A DNA stretch of 64,000 nt. Source: Streptomyces antimycoticus. Lineage in GTDB: Bacteria; Actinomycetota; Actinomycetes; Streptomycetales; Streptomycetaceae. The translations under genes were made by a program, and so were the position numbers. Positions 1-8,828 of this stretch are shown here, in pieces (within the stretch, counting starts at the first letter, position 1; each line of letters starts with the position of its first letter). The notes beneath the pieces are model-generated. The model saw nothing but the letters and a program-made list of their open reading frames with translations, was not told where the DNA came from and did no database searches. Location: assembly GCF_005405925.1 (NCBI RefSeq), contig NZ_BJHV01000001.1, positions 9,424,001 through 9,488,000 of the forward strand, given 5' to 3'.

Positions 1-1458
1 GCGCTGGGCTTCGGCGCGGGCCGGCCGGTGCTCGAGGCGGACCTGCGGTCGTATGAGGGATGGCAGGAGCAGGACCCCGAACAGGCCACGAAGGTCGTCA
101 AATACGGCATCCACTCCATGATCACCATCCCGCTGCGGGCCCGGGACGTCACCCTGGGTATCGCCACCTTCTGGCGCTCCGAGCAGTCCGACCCGTTCGA
201 CGAGGACGATGTGGCGCTCACCGAGGAGCTGGTCGCCCGCGCCGCGGTCGCCATCGACAACGCCCGCCGCTACACCCGTGAACACGCCATGGCGGCCACC
301 CTCCAGCGCAGTCTGCTGCCCCAGGGCCTGCCCGACCAGGACGCCCTGGACGTGGCCCACCGCTATCTGCCCGCCCAGGCCGGAGTCGGCGGCGACTGGT
401 TCGACGTCATCCCCCTGCCCGGCGGCCGGGTCGCCCTCGCCGTCGGCGATGTCGTCGGCCACGGACTGCACGCCGCCGCCACCATGGGCCGGCTGCGCAC
501 CGCCGTGCACAACTTCTCCGCCCTCGACCTGCCGCCCGATGAGCTCATCGCCCATCTCGACGAGCTGGCCAGCCGGTTCGACCAGGACCAGGCCGCATCG
601 GGAGGCGACGCCCCGGGGATCAGCGGCGCCAGCTGTCTGTACGCCGTCTACGACCCGGTCTCCGGCCGCTGCACGATGGCGGGCGCCGGCCACCCGGGCC
701 CGGCGGTGGTCCTCCCGGACTCCACCGTGACCTTCCCCGACATCCCCCTCGCCCCGCCGCTGGGCCTGGGCGGCGAACCCATCGAGACCGTCGAGCTGGA
801 GCTGCCCGAGGGCAGCCGGCTGGCGCTGTACACCGACGGGCTGATCCGGGATGGCGGCCGGGACTTCGACGAGGGCCTCGGCGTGCTGCGCACCACCCTC
901 GCCGGGCTGCCCGAGGGCACACCGGAGGAGACCTGCCAGGCCGTCTTCGACACCATGACCTCGGCCCACCCCGGCGACGACATCGCCCTCCTGGTCGCCC
1001 GCACCCATCTGCTGGACCCGGGGCATGTCGCCGAATGGGAGCTGCCCTCCGACCCCGCCGCGGTCGCCCGCATCCGCAACGAGGCCGCCGAGCAACTCGC
1101 CGCATGGGGGCTGGAGGACATCGCCTTCACCACCGAACTCATCCTCAGCGAGCTGATGACCAACGCCATCCGCTACGGCTGCGCCCCCAGCCGCGTCCGG
1201 TTGCTGCGCGCCCGCACCCTCATCTGCGAGGTGGCCGACGGCTCCAGCACCTCGCCGCATCTGCGCCGCGCCGCCACCACGGACGAAGGCGGCCGAGGGC
1301 TCTTCCTCGTCGCCCAGTACGCGCTGCGCTGGGGGACCCGCTACACCCCCAATGGCAAGATCATCTGGGCCGAGCAGCCCCTGACCGACCCGATGCTCCC
1401 GCTGGCCGACACCGAGGGCGAGGACCTCCTCGACCAGTGGGACGACCTCCCCGGCTGA
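1..1458 (+). CDS. SpoIIE-family PP2C phosphatase with HATPase domain (5' partial)
   Basis: Probable serine/threonine phosphatase that regulates anti-sigma or anti-anti-sigma partners. The open frame runs off the left edge, so the true start lies outside the window; the GTG at 28 is only the first start codon inside it. Visible order: the end of a GAF-like sensor (to about residue 90), the ATLQRSLLPQGLP linker typical of RsbU/RsbP-like proteins, a PP2C/SpoIIE domain with metal-site motifs GGDWFDV, GDVVGHG, LYTDGL and DDIALLV, and a C-terminal HATPase_c domain (ELILSELMTNAIRYG, then GGRGLFLV) resembling anti-sigma kinases. Phosphatase plus kinase-like ATPase in one chain is common in Streptomyces. 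Partners cannot be told from this window. Confidence 0.88.
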   Translation, partial: ALGFGAGRPVLEADLRSYEGWQEQDPEQATKVVKYGIHSMITIPLRARDVTLGIATFWRSEQSDPFDEDDVALTEELVARAAVAIDNARRYTREHAMAATLQRSLLPQGLPDQDALDVAHRYLPAQAGVGGDWFDVIPLPGGRVALAVGDVVGHGLHAAATMGRLRTAVHNFSALDLPPDELIAHLDELASRFDQDQAASGGDAPGISGASCLYAVYDPVSGRCTMAGAGHPGPAVVLPDSTVTFPDIPLAPPLGLGGEPIETVELELPEGSRLALYTDGLIRDGGRDFDEGLGVLRTTLAGLPEGTPEETCQAVFDTMTSAHPGDDIALLVARTHLLDPGHVAEWELPSDPAAVARIRNEAAEQLAAWGLEDIAFTTELILSELMTNAIRYGCAPSRVRLLRARTLICEVADGSSTSPHLRRAATTDEGGRGLFLVAQYALRWGTRYTPNGKIIWAEQPLTDPMLPLADTEGEDLLDQWDDLPG

Positions 1459-1641
1459 TCCCGCCGCCCCGGACGGCCGCCGACGAGCTCCGCGAACGGC
1501 CCGCCGGACGGACCCTCCGCTGGTCACCGGCGGCGCCCGATTGGCGCTGAAGCGGGGTCAGACGACACCCTCATGGCGTAAAGCGCCGCTCCCCACGGGC
1601 CGTTGGGCCCGGCGGCGCGATGGGCTATGGAGGAATGCGGC

Positions 1642-3513
1642 ATGCGCAAGAGGCTGCGGGAGCGGCTGCGGTACTGGTTCGACGGGACGATGGACCGTGG
1701 CACCCCGGCGCTGATCGGCTGGCTGGGGCTGGCCTCCTTGGCGTTGATCACCCTGGTCTCCGCCGTGGTGGTCGCCTTCGCCCACAAGGACACCAAGGAC
1801 AACGGCGGTTGGCTCGGCGTCGTCTGGATGAGCCTGCTGCGGACCCTCGATCCGGGCACGATGGGCGGGGACACGGGCCGGCCGCTGTTCCTGGTCCTCA
1901 TGCTCACGGTGACCATCGGCGGGATCTTCATCGTCAGCGCGCTGATCGGGGTGATGACCACCGGCCTGGAGGCCCGGATTCAGCAGCTGCGCAAGGGCAC
2001 CTCACGGCTGATCGAGCACGGCCACACCATTGTGCTGGGCTGGTCGGAGCAGGTCTTCACGGTGATAGCGGAGCTGGCGGAGGCCAACCAGAGCGAGCGG
2101 CGCTCATGTGTGGTGATCCTCGCCGACCGGGACAAGGTTGACATGGAGGACGAGATCCGGCGCCGCATCCCGGATACCGGGAAGACCCGGGTGATCTGCC
2201 GCTCCGGCAATCCGCTCCAGCGCGGCGACCTGGAGCTGGTGAGCCCGGACAGCGCCAAGGCCATCATGGTGCTCTCACCCATCGGGGACGACAGCGACAT
2301 CGACGTCATCAAGACACTGCTGCTGCTCAACGGCCGCACCTGGCCCGGGACGCGGCCCAATGTGGTGGCCGCCGTGCAGAGTTCGGAGAATCTGGCGGCC
2401 GCCCGGCTGGCCGCGGGGGACACCGCGCTGGTGATCGACGCCGATGACATCGCGGTCGGGCTGATCGTGCAGTCCCACCGCCAGTCCGGTCTGTCCACCG
2501 TCTTCAATGAACTGCTCAGTTTCATCGGCAACGAGATCTACCCCTGGCACGCGCTCGCACTGGCCGGCGCCACCTACGGCGAGTCGCTGAACGCATTCGA
2601 GCTCGGTGTGCCCATCGGTGTGCAGCGCGCGGACGGCGAGGCGCTGGTCAACCCCGCCATGGACACCGTGATCGAGCGCGGGGACCGGCTGCTGATGGTC
2701 GCCGAGGACGATCTGCTCATCAAGATGGCGGCCACCCGGCCCCGGATCGAACGTTCGGCGATGGCCACGGCCGCGTTCCGGCCGCCGGTACCGGACCGGA
2801 CCCTGCTGATCGGCTGGAACTCCCGCGCGGAGAAGATCATCGCGCAGCTCGACCTCCTGGTGAAACCCGGCTCGGTGGTGGACATCGCCGCCCCGCGCCC
2901 GCCCCGGGAGGAGGCGAACCGGGAGCTGAAGAACCTCACGGTCGGCTTCAAGCACTGCGAACCCACCCGCCGCCCGTCGCTGGAGGCACTCGGGCTGGAC
3001 GACTACCGCCATATCGTGGTGCTCACCGACGACGGGATCGACCCCGGACGGTCCGACGACCGCACCCTGGTCACCCTGCTCCACCTGCGCGACATCGAGA
3101 TCCAGCTCGGCGATCCGTACTCGATCGTCACCGAGATGCACGACGACGCCAACCGCGAGGTCGCGCAGGTCACCAAGGCCGACGACTTCATCGTCTCCAC
3201 CAAGGTGATCAGCCTTCTGCTGACCCAGCTCACCGAGAACCGCCATCTGTACGCGGTCTTCGCGGACCTCTTCGACCCACAGGGCTCCGAGATCTACCTC
3301 AAGCCCGCGCCCAGCTATCTGATACCCGGCGCGGAGGCCAACTTCGCCACCGTCATCGAGGCCGCCCGCCAGCGCGGTGAGACGGCCATCGGCTACCGGC
3401 TGGCCCGGCAGAGCGATGAGCCGCCGCTCTACGGCGTCCACCTCAACCCGTCCAAGACAGCGCCGCTGACCCTGGAGGAGGGCGATACGGTCGTGGTTCT
3501 GGCCGAGGACTGA
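1642..3513 (+). CDS. CASTOR/POLLUX-like NAD-binding ion channel protein
   Basis: Membrane protein with two transmembrane helices around a pore-like loop (about residues 22-115), followed by two RCK/TrkA-N-type nucleotide-binding regions. The first begins near HTIVLGWSEQVF and the second near RTLLIGWNSRAEK. The arrangement and roughly 620-residue length match bacterial homologues of the plant CASTOR/POLLUX channels, so a role in K+ or Ca2+ flux is inferred from the family. The ATG at 1642 is preferred over upstream starts at 1603 and 1627 because GGAGGAA lies 7 bases before it. It converges with the AraC gene, with a 14-base gap. Confidence 0.85.
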   Translation: MRKRLRERLRYWFDGTMDRGTPALIGWLGLASLALITLVSAVVVAFAHKDTKDNGGWLGVVWMSLLRTLDPGTMGGDTGRPLFLVLMLTVTIGGIFIVSALIGVMTTGLEARIQQLRKGTSRLIEHGHTIVLGWSEQVFTVIAELAEANQSERRSCVVILADRDKVDMEDEIRRRIPDTGKTRVICRSGNPLQRGDLELVSPDSAKAIMVLSPIGDDSDIDVIKTLLLLNGRTWPGTRPNVVAAVQSSENLAAARLAAGDTALVIDADDIAVGLIVQSHRQSGLSTVFNELLSFIGNEIYPWHALALAGATYGESLNAFELGVPIGVQRADGEALVNPAMDTVIERGDRLLMVAEDDLLIKMAATRPRIERSAMATAAFRPPVPDRTLLIGWNSRAEKIIAQLDLLVKPGSVVDIAAPRPPREEANRELKNLTVGFKHCEPTRRPSLEALGLDDYRHIVVLTDDGIDPGRSDDRTLVTLLHLRDIEIQLGDPYSIVTEMHDDANREVAQVTKADDFIVSTKVISLLLTQLTENRHLYAVFADLFDPQGSEIYLKPAPSYLIPGAEANFATVIEAARQRGETAIGYRLARQSDEPPLYGVHLNPSKTAPLTLEEGDTVVVLAED

Positions 3514-3527
3514 ACGAGGAGCGGACG

Positions 3528-4271
3528 TCAGAGCGCGCGATGGGCGCCGGGGGTGTGGCCGAAGGCCCGGCGGAAGACATCGATGAAGGCGCTGCTGGAC
3601 GCCCAGCCGCACCGATGGGCGACCGTCGTGACGGGGACATCCTCGGCCAGCAGCCGCAGGGCGTGGTGCAGGCGAAGCTGGGTGCGCCACTGCGGGAAGG
3701 TCATCCCCAGCTCCGCCGCGCACAGCCGGGTCAGGGTGCGCTCGCCGACCCCGACCGCGGCGCCGAGCTGCCGCAGGGTCCGGTTGTCCGCCGGGTCGTC
3801 ATGGAGGAGGGCGCACACCGCGGCCAGGCGCGGGTCCCCGGCGGCGGGCACATGCACCGGCTGCTCGGCACAGTGGCGGAGCTGATCGAGCAGTACGGCC
3901 CGCAGCCGGCGGCGTTCGGCGCCGGTGTCCGCCGGCCGCGCGGTGTACTCGATGATCAGCTCGCGCAGCAGCGGGCCGACGCCGAGGACCGCGGGCTGCT
4001 CCAGCCGCAGCGGATTGTCCGCCACCGCCAGCCCCACCAGATGGAGGTCGGTGGCGCCGTACGCGCGGTGCTCATGGACGGTCCCGGCCGGTATCCACAG
4101 CGCCCGGTTGGCGGGCGCGATCCAGCTGCCCGCGTCGGTGGTGACGGCCAGCAGCCCTCGCCCGGCGTAGACGATCTGGTGCTCGTCATGCCGATGAGCG
4201 TCGATGCCGCCACCGGCGGGCAGCGGACGCAGGCCCGTCGTCGCCTGGGGAGTGTGGCGGATTCTCGGCAT
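3528..4271 (-). CDS. AraC-family transcriptional regulator with cupin sensor
   Basis: DNA-binding regulator of 247 residues. The N-terminal half is a cupin-like ligand pocket (HRHDEHQIVYAGRG, then WIPAGTVHEH). The C-terminal half holds two helix-turn-helix motifs typical of AraC/XylS proteins (LRQLGAAVGVGERTLTRLC and TVAHRCGWASSSAFIDVFRR). The neighbouring minus-strand SDR gene (stop at 4312) lies just upstream, so the two could be co-transcribed or read from separate promoters. The regulated gene and effector cannot be inferred from the sequence. Confidence 0.88.
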   Translation of the reverse strand: MPRIRHTPQATTGLRPLPAGGGIDAHRHDEHQIVYAGRGLLAVTTDAGSWIAPANRALWIPAGTVHEHRAYGATDLHLVGLAVADNPLRLEQPAVLGVGPLLRELIIEYTARPADTGAERRRLRAVLLDQLRHCAEQPVHVPAAGDPRLAAVCALLHDDPADNRTLRQLGAAVGVGERTLTRLCAAELGMTFPQWRTQLRLHHALRLLAEDVPVTTVAHRCGWASSSAFIDVFRRAFGHTPGAHRAL

Positions 4272-4311
4272 CTGAGGCCATTTTATCGGCTGCCGGGCTG
4301 TGCGGGGGGCG

Positions 4312-5088
4312 TCAGCGGACGGTCAGCCCGCCGTCCACGTTCATGATGGTGCCGGTGGTCCAGCCGGCCTGCGGGGAGGCGAGGAAGGCGGCCGCGGCGG
4401 CCACCTCGTGGGGTTCGCCGACGCGGCCCAGGGGATAGGCGTCCCGGGTGCGGCAGCCGTGGCCGTCGCGCTCCTCGGTGCTCATCGGGCCGAGGTAATC
4501 CCGTTCGTAGGCGGGGGTGCGTACGGCCCCGGGGGCGATGCCGTTGACCCGGACGCCGGAGGGGCCCAGCTCATTGGCGAGGGCCCGGGTCATCGCGTTG
4601 ATGGCGCCGCGGGTGGCGGAGTAGGCCGCGGACGGACGGTCGGCGACCATCTTGTGCGCCCAGTAGCTGCTGATGTTGATGATGCTGCCGCGCCCCTCGA
4701 CGAGCGCGGGCAGCAGCGCCTGGGCGAGGAGGAAGGGCACCCGGACATTGAGGTGGAGCATGGCGTCGAAGGAGTCGGCCGAGGTCTGGGCGAGCGGGCT
4801 GAAGTGTGCCGTGCCCGCGTTGTTGACCAGGGTGTCCACCCGTTCGGTGAGCGCGAGCACCTGACGCGCGGCGGTGGTCACGGCGCCGGGGTCGGCCAGG
4901 TCGACGGAGAGGGTGCGTACGGTGGTGCCGTGTCCGGCCAGGGTGTGCCGGGCCCGGTCGAGCTTCTCCCGGTCGCGGGCGAGCAGTACCAGGTCGGCGC
5001 CCTCGGTGGCGAAGGCGTCGGCGATGGCATAGCCGAGGCCCTCGCTGCCCCCGGTGATCACCGCGGTGGTGCCGTCGAGATGGCTCAT
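4312..5088 (-). CDS. SDR-family oxidoreductase (catalytic Lys replaced by Arg)
   Basis: Classical short-chain dehydrogenase/reductase of 258 residues. The Rossmann motif is GGSEGLG (residues 13-19); NNAG and the catalytic Ser in NISS follow. The active-site Tyr is in YSATRG, where the usual YxxxK lysine is an arginine (codon CGC). Such a substitution normally lowers proton-relay activity, so this may be a weak or repurposed enzyme; substrate is unknown. It is divergent from the TetR gene at 5263 and two inverted repeats between them suggest TetR control. This is the usual layout of a TetR repressor beside its target oxidoreductase. Confidence 0.88.
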   Translation of the reverse strand: MSHLDGTTAVITGGSEGLGYAIADAFATEGADLVLLARDREKLDRARHTLAGHGTTVRTLSVDLADPGAVTTAARQVLALTERVDTLVNNAGTAHFSPLAQTSADSFDAMLHLNVRVPFLLAQALLPALVEGRGSIINISSYWAHKMVADRPSAAYSATRGAINAMTRALANELGPSGVRVNGIAPGAVRTPAYERDYLGPMSTEERDGHGCRTRDAYPLGRVGEPHEVAAAAAFLASPQAGWTTGTIMNVDGGLTVR

Positions 5089-5186
5089 GGCCGTGGCTCC
5101 TGTTCGGTCGTGCGCTGTTCGGTCGTGCGGCGGGGACGTGTGGCGAGAGGCCGGTGGGGTACGCGGCCGTGGCGCCGTTCGCTAAA

Positions 5187-5203
5187 TGGACAGATCTTGT
5201 CCG
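5187..5203. promoter_or_regulatory. Inverted repeat, probable TetR operator 1
   Basis: TGGACAGATCTTGTCCG: GGACA and TGTCC half-sites facing each other between the divergent SDR and TetR genes. It shares its half-sites with the repeat at 5225-5243, 38 bases away. Repressor binding is inferred from this shared pattern and the divergent layout. Confidence 0.5.
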
Positions 5204-5224
5204 CTTAGACTTCAGCGTACGGAG

Positions 5225-5243
5225 GTGGACAGCTTCTGTCCAC
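5225..5243. promoter_or_regulatory. Perfect inverted repeat, probable TetR operator 2
   Basis: GTGGACAG-CTT-CTGTCCAC: perfect 8-base arms with a 3-base spacer, ending 19 bases before the TetR start at 5263. The position fits autorepression of the TetR gene and co-repression of the divergent SDR gene. Confidence 0.6.
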
Positions 5244-5262
5244 TTCTGACTAGGCTGGGGAC

Positions 5263-5874
5263 ATGACGGGCATGCCCTCCGCTCAGCGGCCCCCCAGACC
5301 GCCGCGCGCGGACGCGCGGCGCAACGCCGCCCGCGTCCTGGCCGCCGCACGCCAGGCGGTGGCCGTCCATGGCTTCGACGTCAGCTATCACGAGATCGCG
5401 CGGCTGGCCGGGGTCGGCGTCGGCACGGTCTACCGTCGCTTCCCCGAGCGGGCCCAACTGCTGGAAGCCGTCCTCCTCGATGTGCTCGGCGAACTCGCCG
5501 ACAGCGCCGAACAGGCCCTGGGCGAGGACGAGTCCTGGCCGGCCTTCACCCGGTTCTTCACCGGCCTCGCCCTGCGCACCGGGGAGAACGCGGGGCTCTC
5601 GGACTCCCTCGACGATCGCGGCGGGCCCCAGGTGGCCGCCGCCCGCCGCACCCTGCTCGATCGCGTACGGCGGCTGACCGAACGCGCCCAGCGGGACGGC
5701 GTGCTGCGCGCCGATCTGTCCTGGCGGGACATTCCGTTCCTGGCCAGGTCGGCCGCCGCCGGAGCCTGTGTGCTGGACCTCCCCGCCGACCGGCTCCAGG
5801 TCGAGCGGTGTGTCACGGTCGTCCTCGACGGAATGCGCGCACCGGCGACTACCCCCCTGCCCGGCCGGCTCTGA
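5263..5874 (+). CDS. TetR-family transcriptional regulator
   Basis: Regulator of 203 residues. The N-terminal helix-turn-helix is typical of TetR proteins (DARRNAARVLAAARQAV, then YHEIARLAGVGVGTVYRRF, about residues 15-60), followed by an all-helical ligand-binding domain. It is divergent from an SDR gene, and the intervening 174 bases hold two palindromes sharing the half-site GGACA(G). The likely role is a repressor of itself and the SDR. An ATG at 5272 is an alternative start. A separate gene follows 30 bases downstream. Confidence 0.9.
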   Translation: MTGMPSAQRPPRPPRADARRNAARVLAAARQAVAVHGFDVSYHEIARLAGVGVGTVYRRFPERAQLLEAVLLDVLGELADSAEQALGEDESWPAFTRFFTGLALRTGENAGLSDSLDDRGGPQVAAARRTLLDRVRRLTERAQRDGVLRADLSWRDIPFLARSAAAGACVLDLPADRLQVERCVTVVLDGMRAPATTPLPGRL

Positions 5875-5904
5875 TCACACCTCCGTACCCCACACTGGGG
5901 TGTT

Positions 5905-7119
5905 ATGGAGCTGCAGATCACCGCCACCTCGCCCGAGCATCCGGCGTCGCTGCTCGATCTGCCGTGGAACGTCCCGCTGGAGGACTGGCCGGAGGAGCAC
6001 CTGGTCGCGCTGCCCCGGGGCATCTCCCGCCATGTCGTCCGCTTCGCGCAGGCGGGCGGCGAGATCGTCGCGGTCAAGGAGGTCGGCGAGTGGGCGGCGG
6101 TACGCGAGTACGGGCTGCTGCGCGACCTGGACCGGCTCGCGGTCCCCGCGGTGGACGCGCTCGCGGTGGTGACCGGGCGCACCGACGAGCACGGCGAACC
6201 GCTGGAGCCGGCGCTGATCACCCGCCATCTGGTGGGGTCGCAGCCGTACCGCTCGATGTTCCAGACGACCATGCGGCCGAGCACCATCCGACGGCTGCTC
6301 GACGCGCTCGCCGTCCTGCTGGTGCGGTTGCATCTGGCCGGGTTCGCCTGGGGCGACTGCTCACTGTCCAACACCCTCTTCCGGCGCGACGCGGGCGCCT
6401 ACGCCGCCTATCTGGTCGACGCCGAGACCGGGCAGATCCAGCCGAAGCTCACCAGCGGACAGCGGGATTACGACGTCGAGGTGGCGCGGGTGAACATCGC
6501 GGGCGAGCTGATGGACCTGGAGGCCGGCGGTTCCCTGCACCCCTCGGTCGACCCGGTGCTCTTCGGCGAGGCCATCGCCGAGCGCTACTGCGACCTGTGG
6601 CATGAGCTGACCCGCCAGTCGGTCTATCCGCTCGCCCAGCGCCACGCCATCGACCAGCGCGTCCGGCGCCTGAACGACCTCGGGTTCGACGTGGCGGAGA
6701 TGCAGATCGAGCGTTCACCCGACGGCGACACCGTCACCTTCGTGCCCAAGGTCGTCGACGCGGGCCACCACCAGCGGCAGTTGCTGCGGCTGACCGGACT
6801 CGACGCCGAGGAGAACCAGGCCCGCAGCCTCCTGAACGACCTGGAGACCTGGATGGCCACACAGGACGACTACGCGCCCGGCGATCCGCTCGGCGCGCGC
6901 CCGGAGGTGCTCGCCCACCGGTGGGTCCGCGATGTCTTCCGGCCCACCGTGCGGGCCGTACCCAAGGATCTGCGCGGTGTCACCGACACCGCGCAGATCT
7001 ACTACGAACTGCTCGAACACCGCTGGCTGTTGTCCGAGCGGGCCCGGCGTGACGTGGGCCTGGACGTCACCGTCGAGGACTACATACGCACCGTCCTGGC
7101 GGACCGGCCGCACGGCTGA
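5905..7119 (+). CDS. DUF4032 / lipopolysaccharide-kinase-like protein
   Basis: Cytosolic protein of 404 residues. The N-terminal half has a protein-kinase-like fold similar to the Kdo/WaaP kinases: a nucleotide-binding Lys in EIVAVKEVGEW (about residue 57), a catalytic-loop motif in FAWGDCSLSNTLF (about 149-161), and DAE in YLVDAETG in place of the DFG metal ligand. The C-terminal half matches the actinobacterial DUF4032 arrangement (GLDAEENQARSLLNDLE). Substrate and role are unknown; phosphotransfer is inferred from the motifs. No partner gene is adjacent. Confidence 0.8.
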   Translation: MELQITATSPEHPASLLDLPWNVPLEDWPEEHLVALPRGISRHVVRFAQAGGEIVAVKEVGEWAAVREYGLLRDLDRLAVPAVDALAVVTGRTDEHGEPLEPALITRHLVGSQPYRSMFQTTMRPSTIRRLLDALAVLLVRLHLAGFAWGDCSLSNTLFRRDAGAYAAYLVDAETGQIQPKLTSGQRDYDVEVARVNIAGELMDLEAGGSLHPSVDPVLFGEAIAERYCDLWHELTRQSVYPLAQRHAIDQRVRRLNDLGFDVAEMQIERSPDGDTVTFVPKVVDAGHHQRQLLRLTGLDAEENQARSLLNDLETWMATQDDYAPGDPLGARPEVLAHRWVRDVFRPTVRAVPKDLRGVTDTAQIYYELLEHRWLLSERARRDVGLDVTVEDYIRTVLADRPHG

Positions 7120-7320
7120 CGCCCCCGCACCCCCGGCTCGGCCACCTCGGACCGGCCGGGCCGCCGTGGGTCCCGCGGCGCCGCCCGCACGCCTCTGCCG
7201 GGGCCCGTCCGCCGGAGATACGCCGGACCGGGGCCACCGCGGTCCTTGCGTGCACCGCCGGCTCGTCGCCGCGGCCTGGCCGAGTGGTCCGCCCACCGTG
7301 GCCGCCCGGGTCGGGGCGGG

Positions 7321-8475
7321 CTATCCCGTGGCGGTCGGCCGCGGCGGGAGCTCGAAGCGCAGCAGGGCCCCGGTCAGATGGGTGCGCAGCTCGGTCTCCG
7401 GCTCGATATGGCGGATCTCGCCTCCGTCGTCAATGACGGTTTCGGTCAGCGCATCGATGATGTCGGGGACCTCGCGCAGCGGGTCGCCGCACAGCGGACA
7501 GCTCTTGCCCGAGCGCGCGAGGAGTCCGTCCCGGTCGCAGACGACCCCGGGGGCGGCCGCCTCCTCGTCCGCCGCCAGTGTGCCGACCGCGGCCAACGAC
7601 GCCGCCCACAGCGTCTCGTCCAGCCCCACGGCGCTCGGCGGTCGCCCGGCTGCCTTGGCCTCCAGGATGTCGCCCACGAGCCGCCGTTGTTCCTGGTGGG
7701 CGTGGTCGGAGACGATGTTCTGCACCCGGTTCCTGATGTCCGCGGGGGTCGCGGTCTCACGGTCGACGGTGAAGTCGCCGATCAGCCGCTCCCGCAGGTC
7801 ACGGGGGAGGAACTGAAGGAAGTTCGGCACTTCGTAGGAGTGCCCGCCGACCACGAGCACATCGAAGGCTCGCCTCCCGAACAGCTGCTTGAGCTCGCCG
7901 ATGAGCTTCCGGAAGTGGCGTTTGCTCAGTTCATCGGCCTTGTTGCGGACCCTGTCCTCGGCCAGCCCCGCAGCGTAGTCGGGCTTGCGCAGCGTACGGT
8001 CGCGGATCGCCTCCAGCTCCCTGGCCTGGTCGAGGTAGTGCTCCCAGATCTCGCCGGTCCCCCGGTCCACGATGACGGCGCAGGCGCGGTCGTACTCATC
8101 CAGCACGGCCAGCATGGGGCGGACGTACGGATCGGAGTTCACCACGATGCGCTCGCGGGTGGGGCGTGGCAGCCACACCTCCTCGTACACATCCTTGCCG
8201 CTGCAGGCGAAGACGGCGACGGCGCCGGGCTGGTGCGGCTCGAAGGCCAGCGACTTCTCCAGCTTCACGATGTCCTCGCGGAGCGACAGCCGCGCGGCAT
8301 GATCGAGCGAGCTGTCCAGTGAGAGCGGCCGGATGCCGTCCAGCAGACTGGCCACCCGGGTCATGAATGTGCTGCGGCCGGGCTGCTCGGGCAACACGGG
8401 GACGTAGAGGGACACACACGGAAGACCGTTCCCGCTCAACCGCAGGACCCGGTCGACCTGCTCTTGCGTGATCAT
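7321..8475 (-). CDS. baeRF-family (eRF1-like) protein with zinc-ribbon-like C-terminus
   Basis: Protein of 384 residues resembling the bacterial archaeo-eukaryotic release-factor (baeRF) families, probably type 10 or 11. Supporting features are the N-terminal LPCVSLYVPVLP, a central ribonuclease-H-like release-factor core (IVDRGTGEIWEHYL) and an L7Ae-like C-terminal part (VLVVGGHSYEVPNFL). Near the C-terminus CPLCGDPLREVPDII has one CxxC pair but no obvious second pair. Related proteins are proposed to act on stalled ribosomes or peptidyl-tRNA; that role here is family-based. It is a single minus-strand gene. Confidence 0.7.
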   Translation of the reverse strand: MITQEQVDRVLRLSGNGLPCVSLYVPVLPEQPGRSTFMTRVASLLDGIRPLSLDSSLDHAARLSLREDIVKLEKSLAFEPHQPGAVAVFACSGKDVYEEVWLPRPTRERIVVNSDPYVRPMLAVLDEYDRACAVIVDRGTGEIWEHYLDQARELEAIRDRTLRKPDYAAGLAEDRVRNKADELSKRHFRKLIGELKQLFGRRAFDVLVVGGHSYEVPNFLQFLPRDLRERLIGDFTVDRETATPADIRNRVQNIVSDHAHQEQRRLVGDILEAKAAGRPPSAVGLDETLWAASLAAVGTLAADEEAAAPGVVCDRDGLLARSGKSCPLCGDPLREVPDIIDALTETVIDDGGEIRHIEPETELRTHLTGALLRFELPPRPTATG

Positions 8476-8828
8476 GGCCGCTCCTCGCCGCGACGGTGAG
8501 CCTCACTGCGCCTCTTTCCAGGTAACGCGGTGGTCGCGGGAGAGGCAAACGCAACCCGGAGATCGACTCATCATCGAGTTCAGGTTGGGATTACTCTCAG
8601 GGGAACACCGGACACGGTGGGACAGTGGTCCGTGCTGGCGGCTTCCCTCCGAAATGAACCGAACCCAGTCGGCCTCCGGCCGGGGACACCTCGGCGGCCT
8701 GGAAGAGCCCGGCCAGGAGGGCCGCGCCGCCGCGGCACCTACGAGCGCGGGTTCCGCGAACCACCTACGGCGATATCGCCCCGTGCATCGTCGGGGCGGC
8801 CACCCCGGGACCCCGGCCGGGCGGGCGC
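8476..8828. other. Intergenic region without a convincing gene
   Basis: 353 bases between the baeRF start and the thioesterase stop. Two plus-strand open frames cross it, but their composition is Arg/Pro/Ala-rich and they extend into neighbouring genes in antisense. The minus-strand promoter of the baeRF gene should lie at its left end, where a short ACTC-ATCATC-GAGT inverted repeat occurs near 8564. I see nothing else. Confidence 0.5.
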
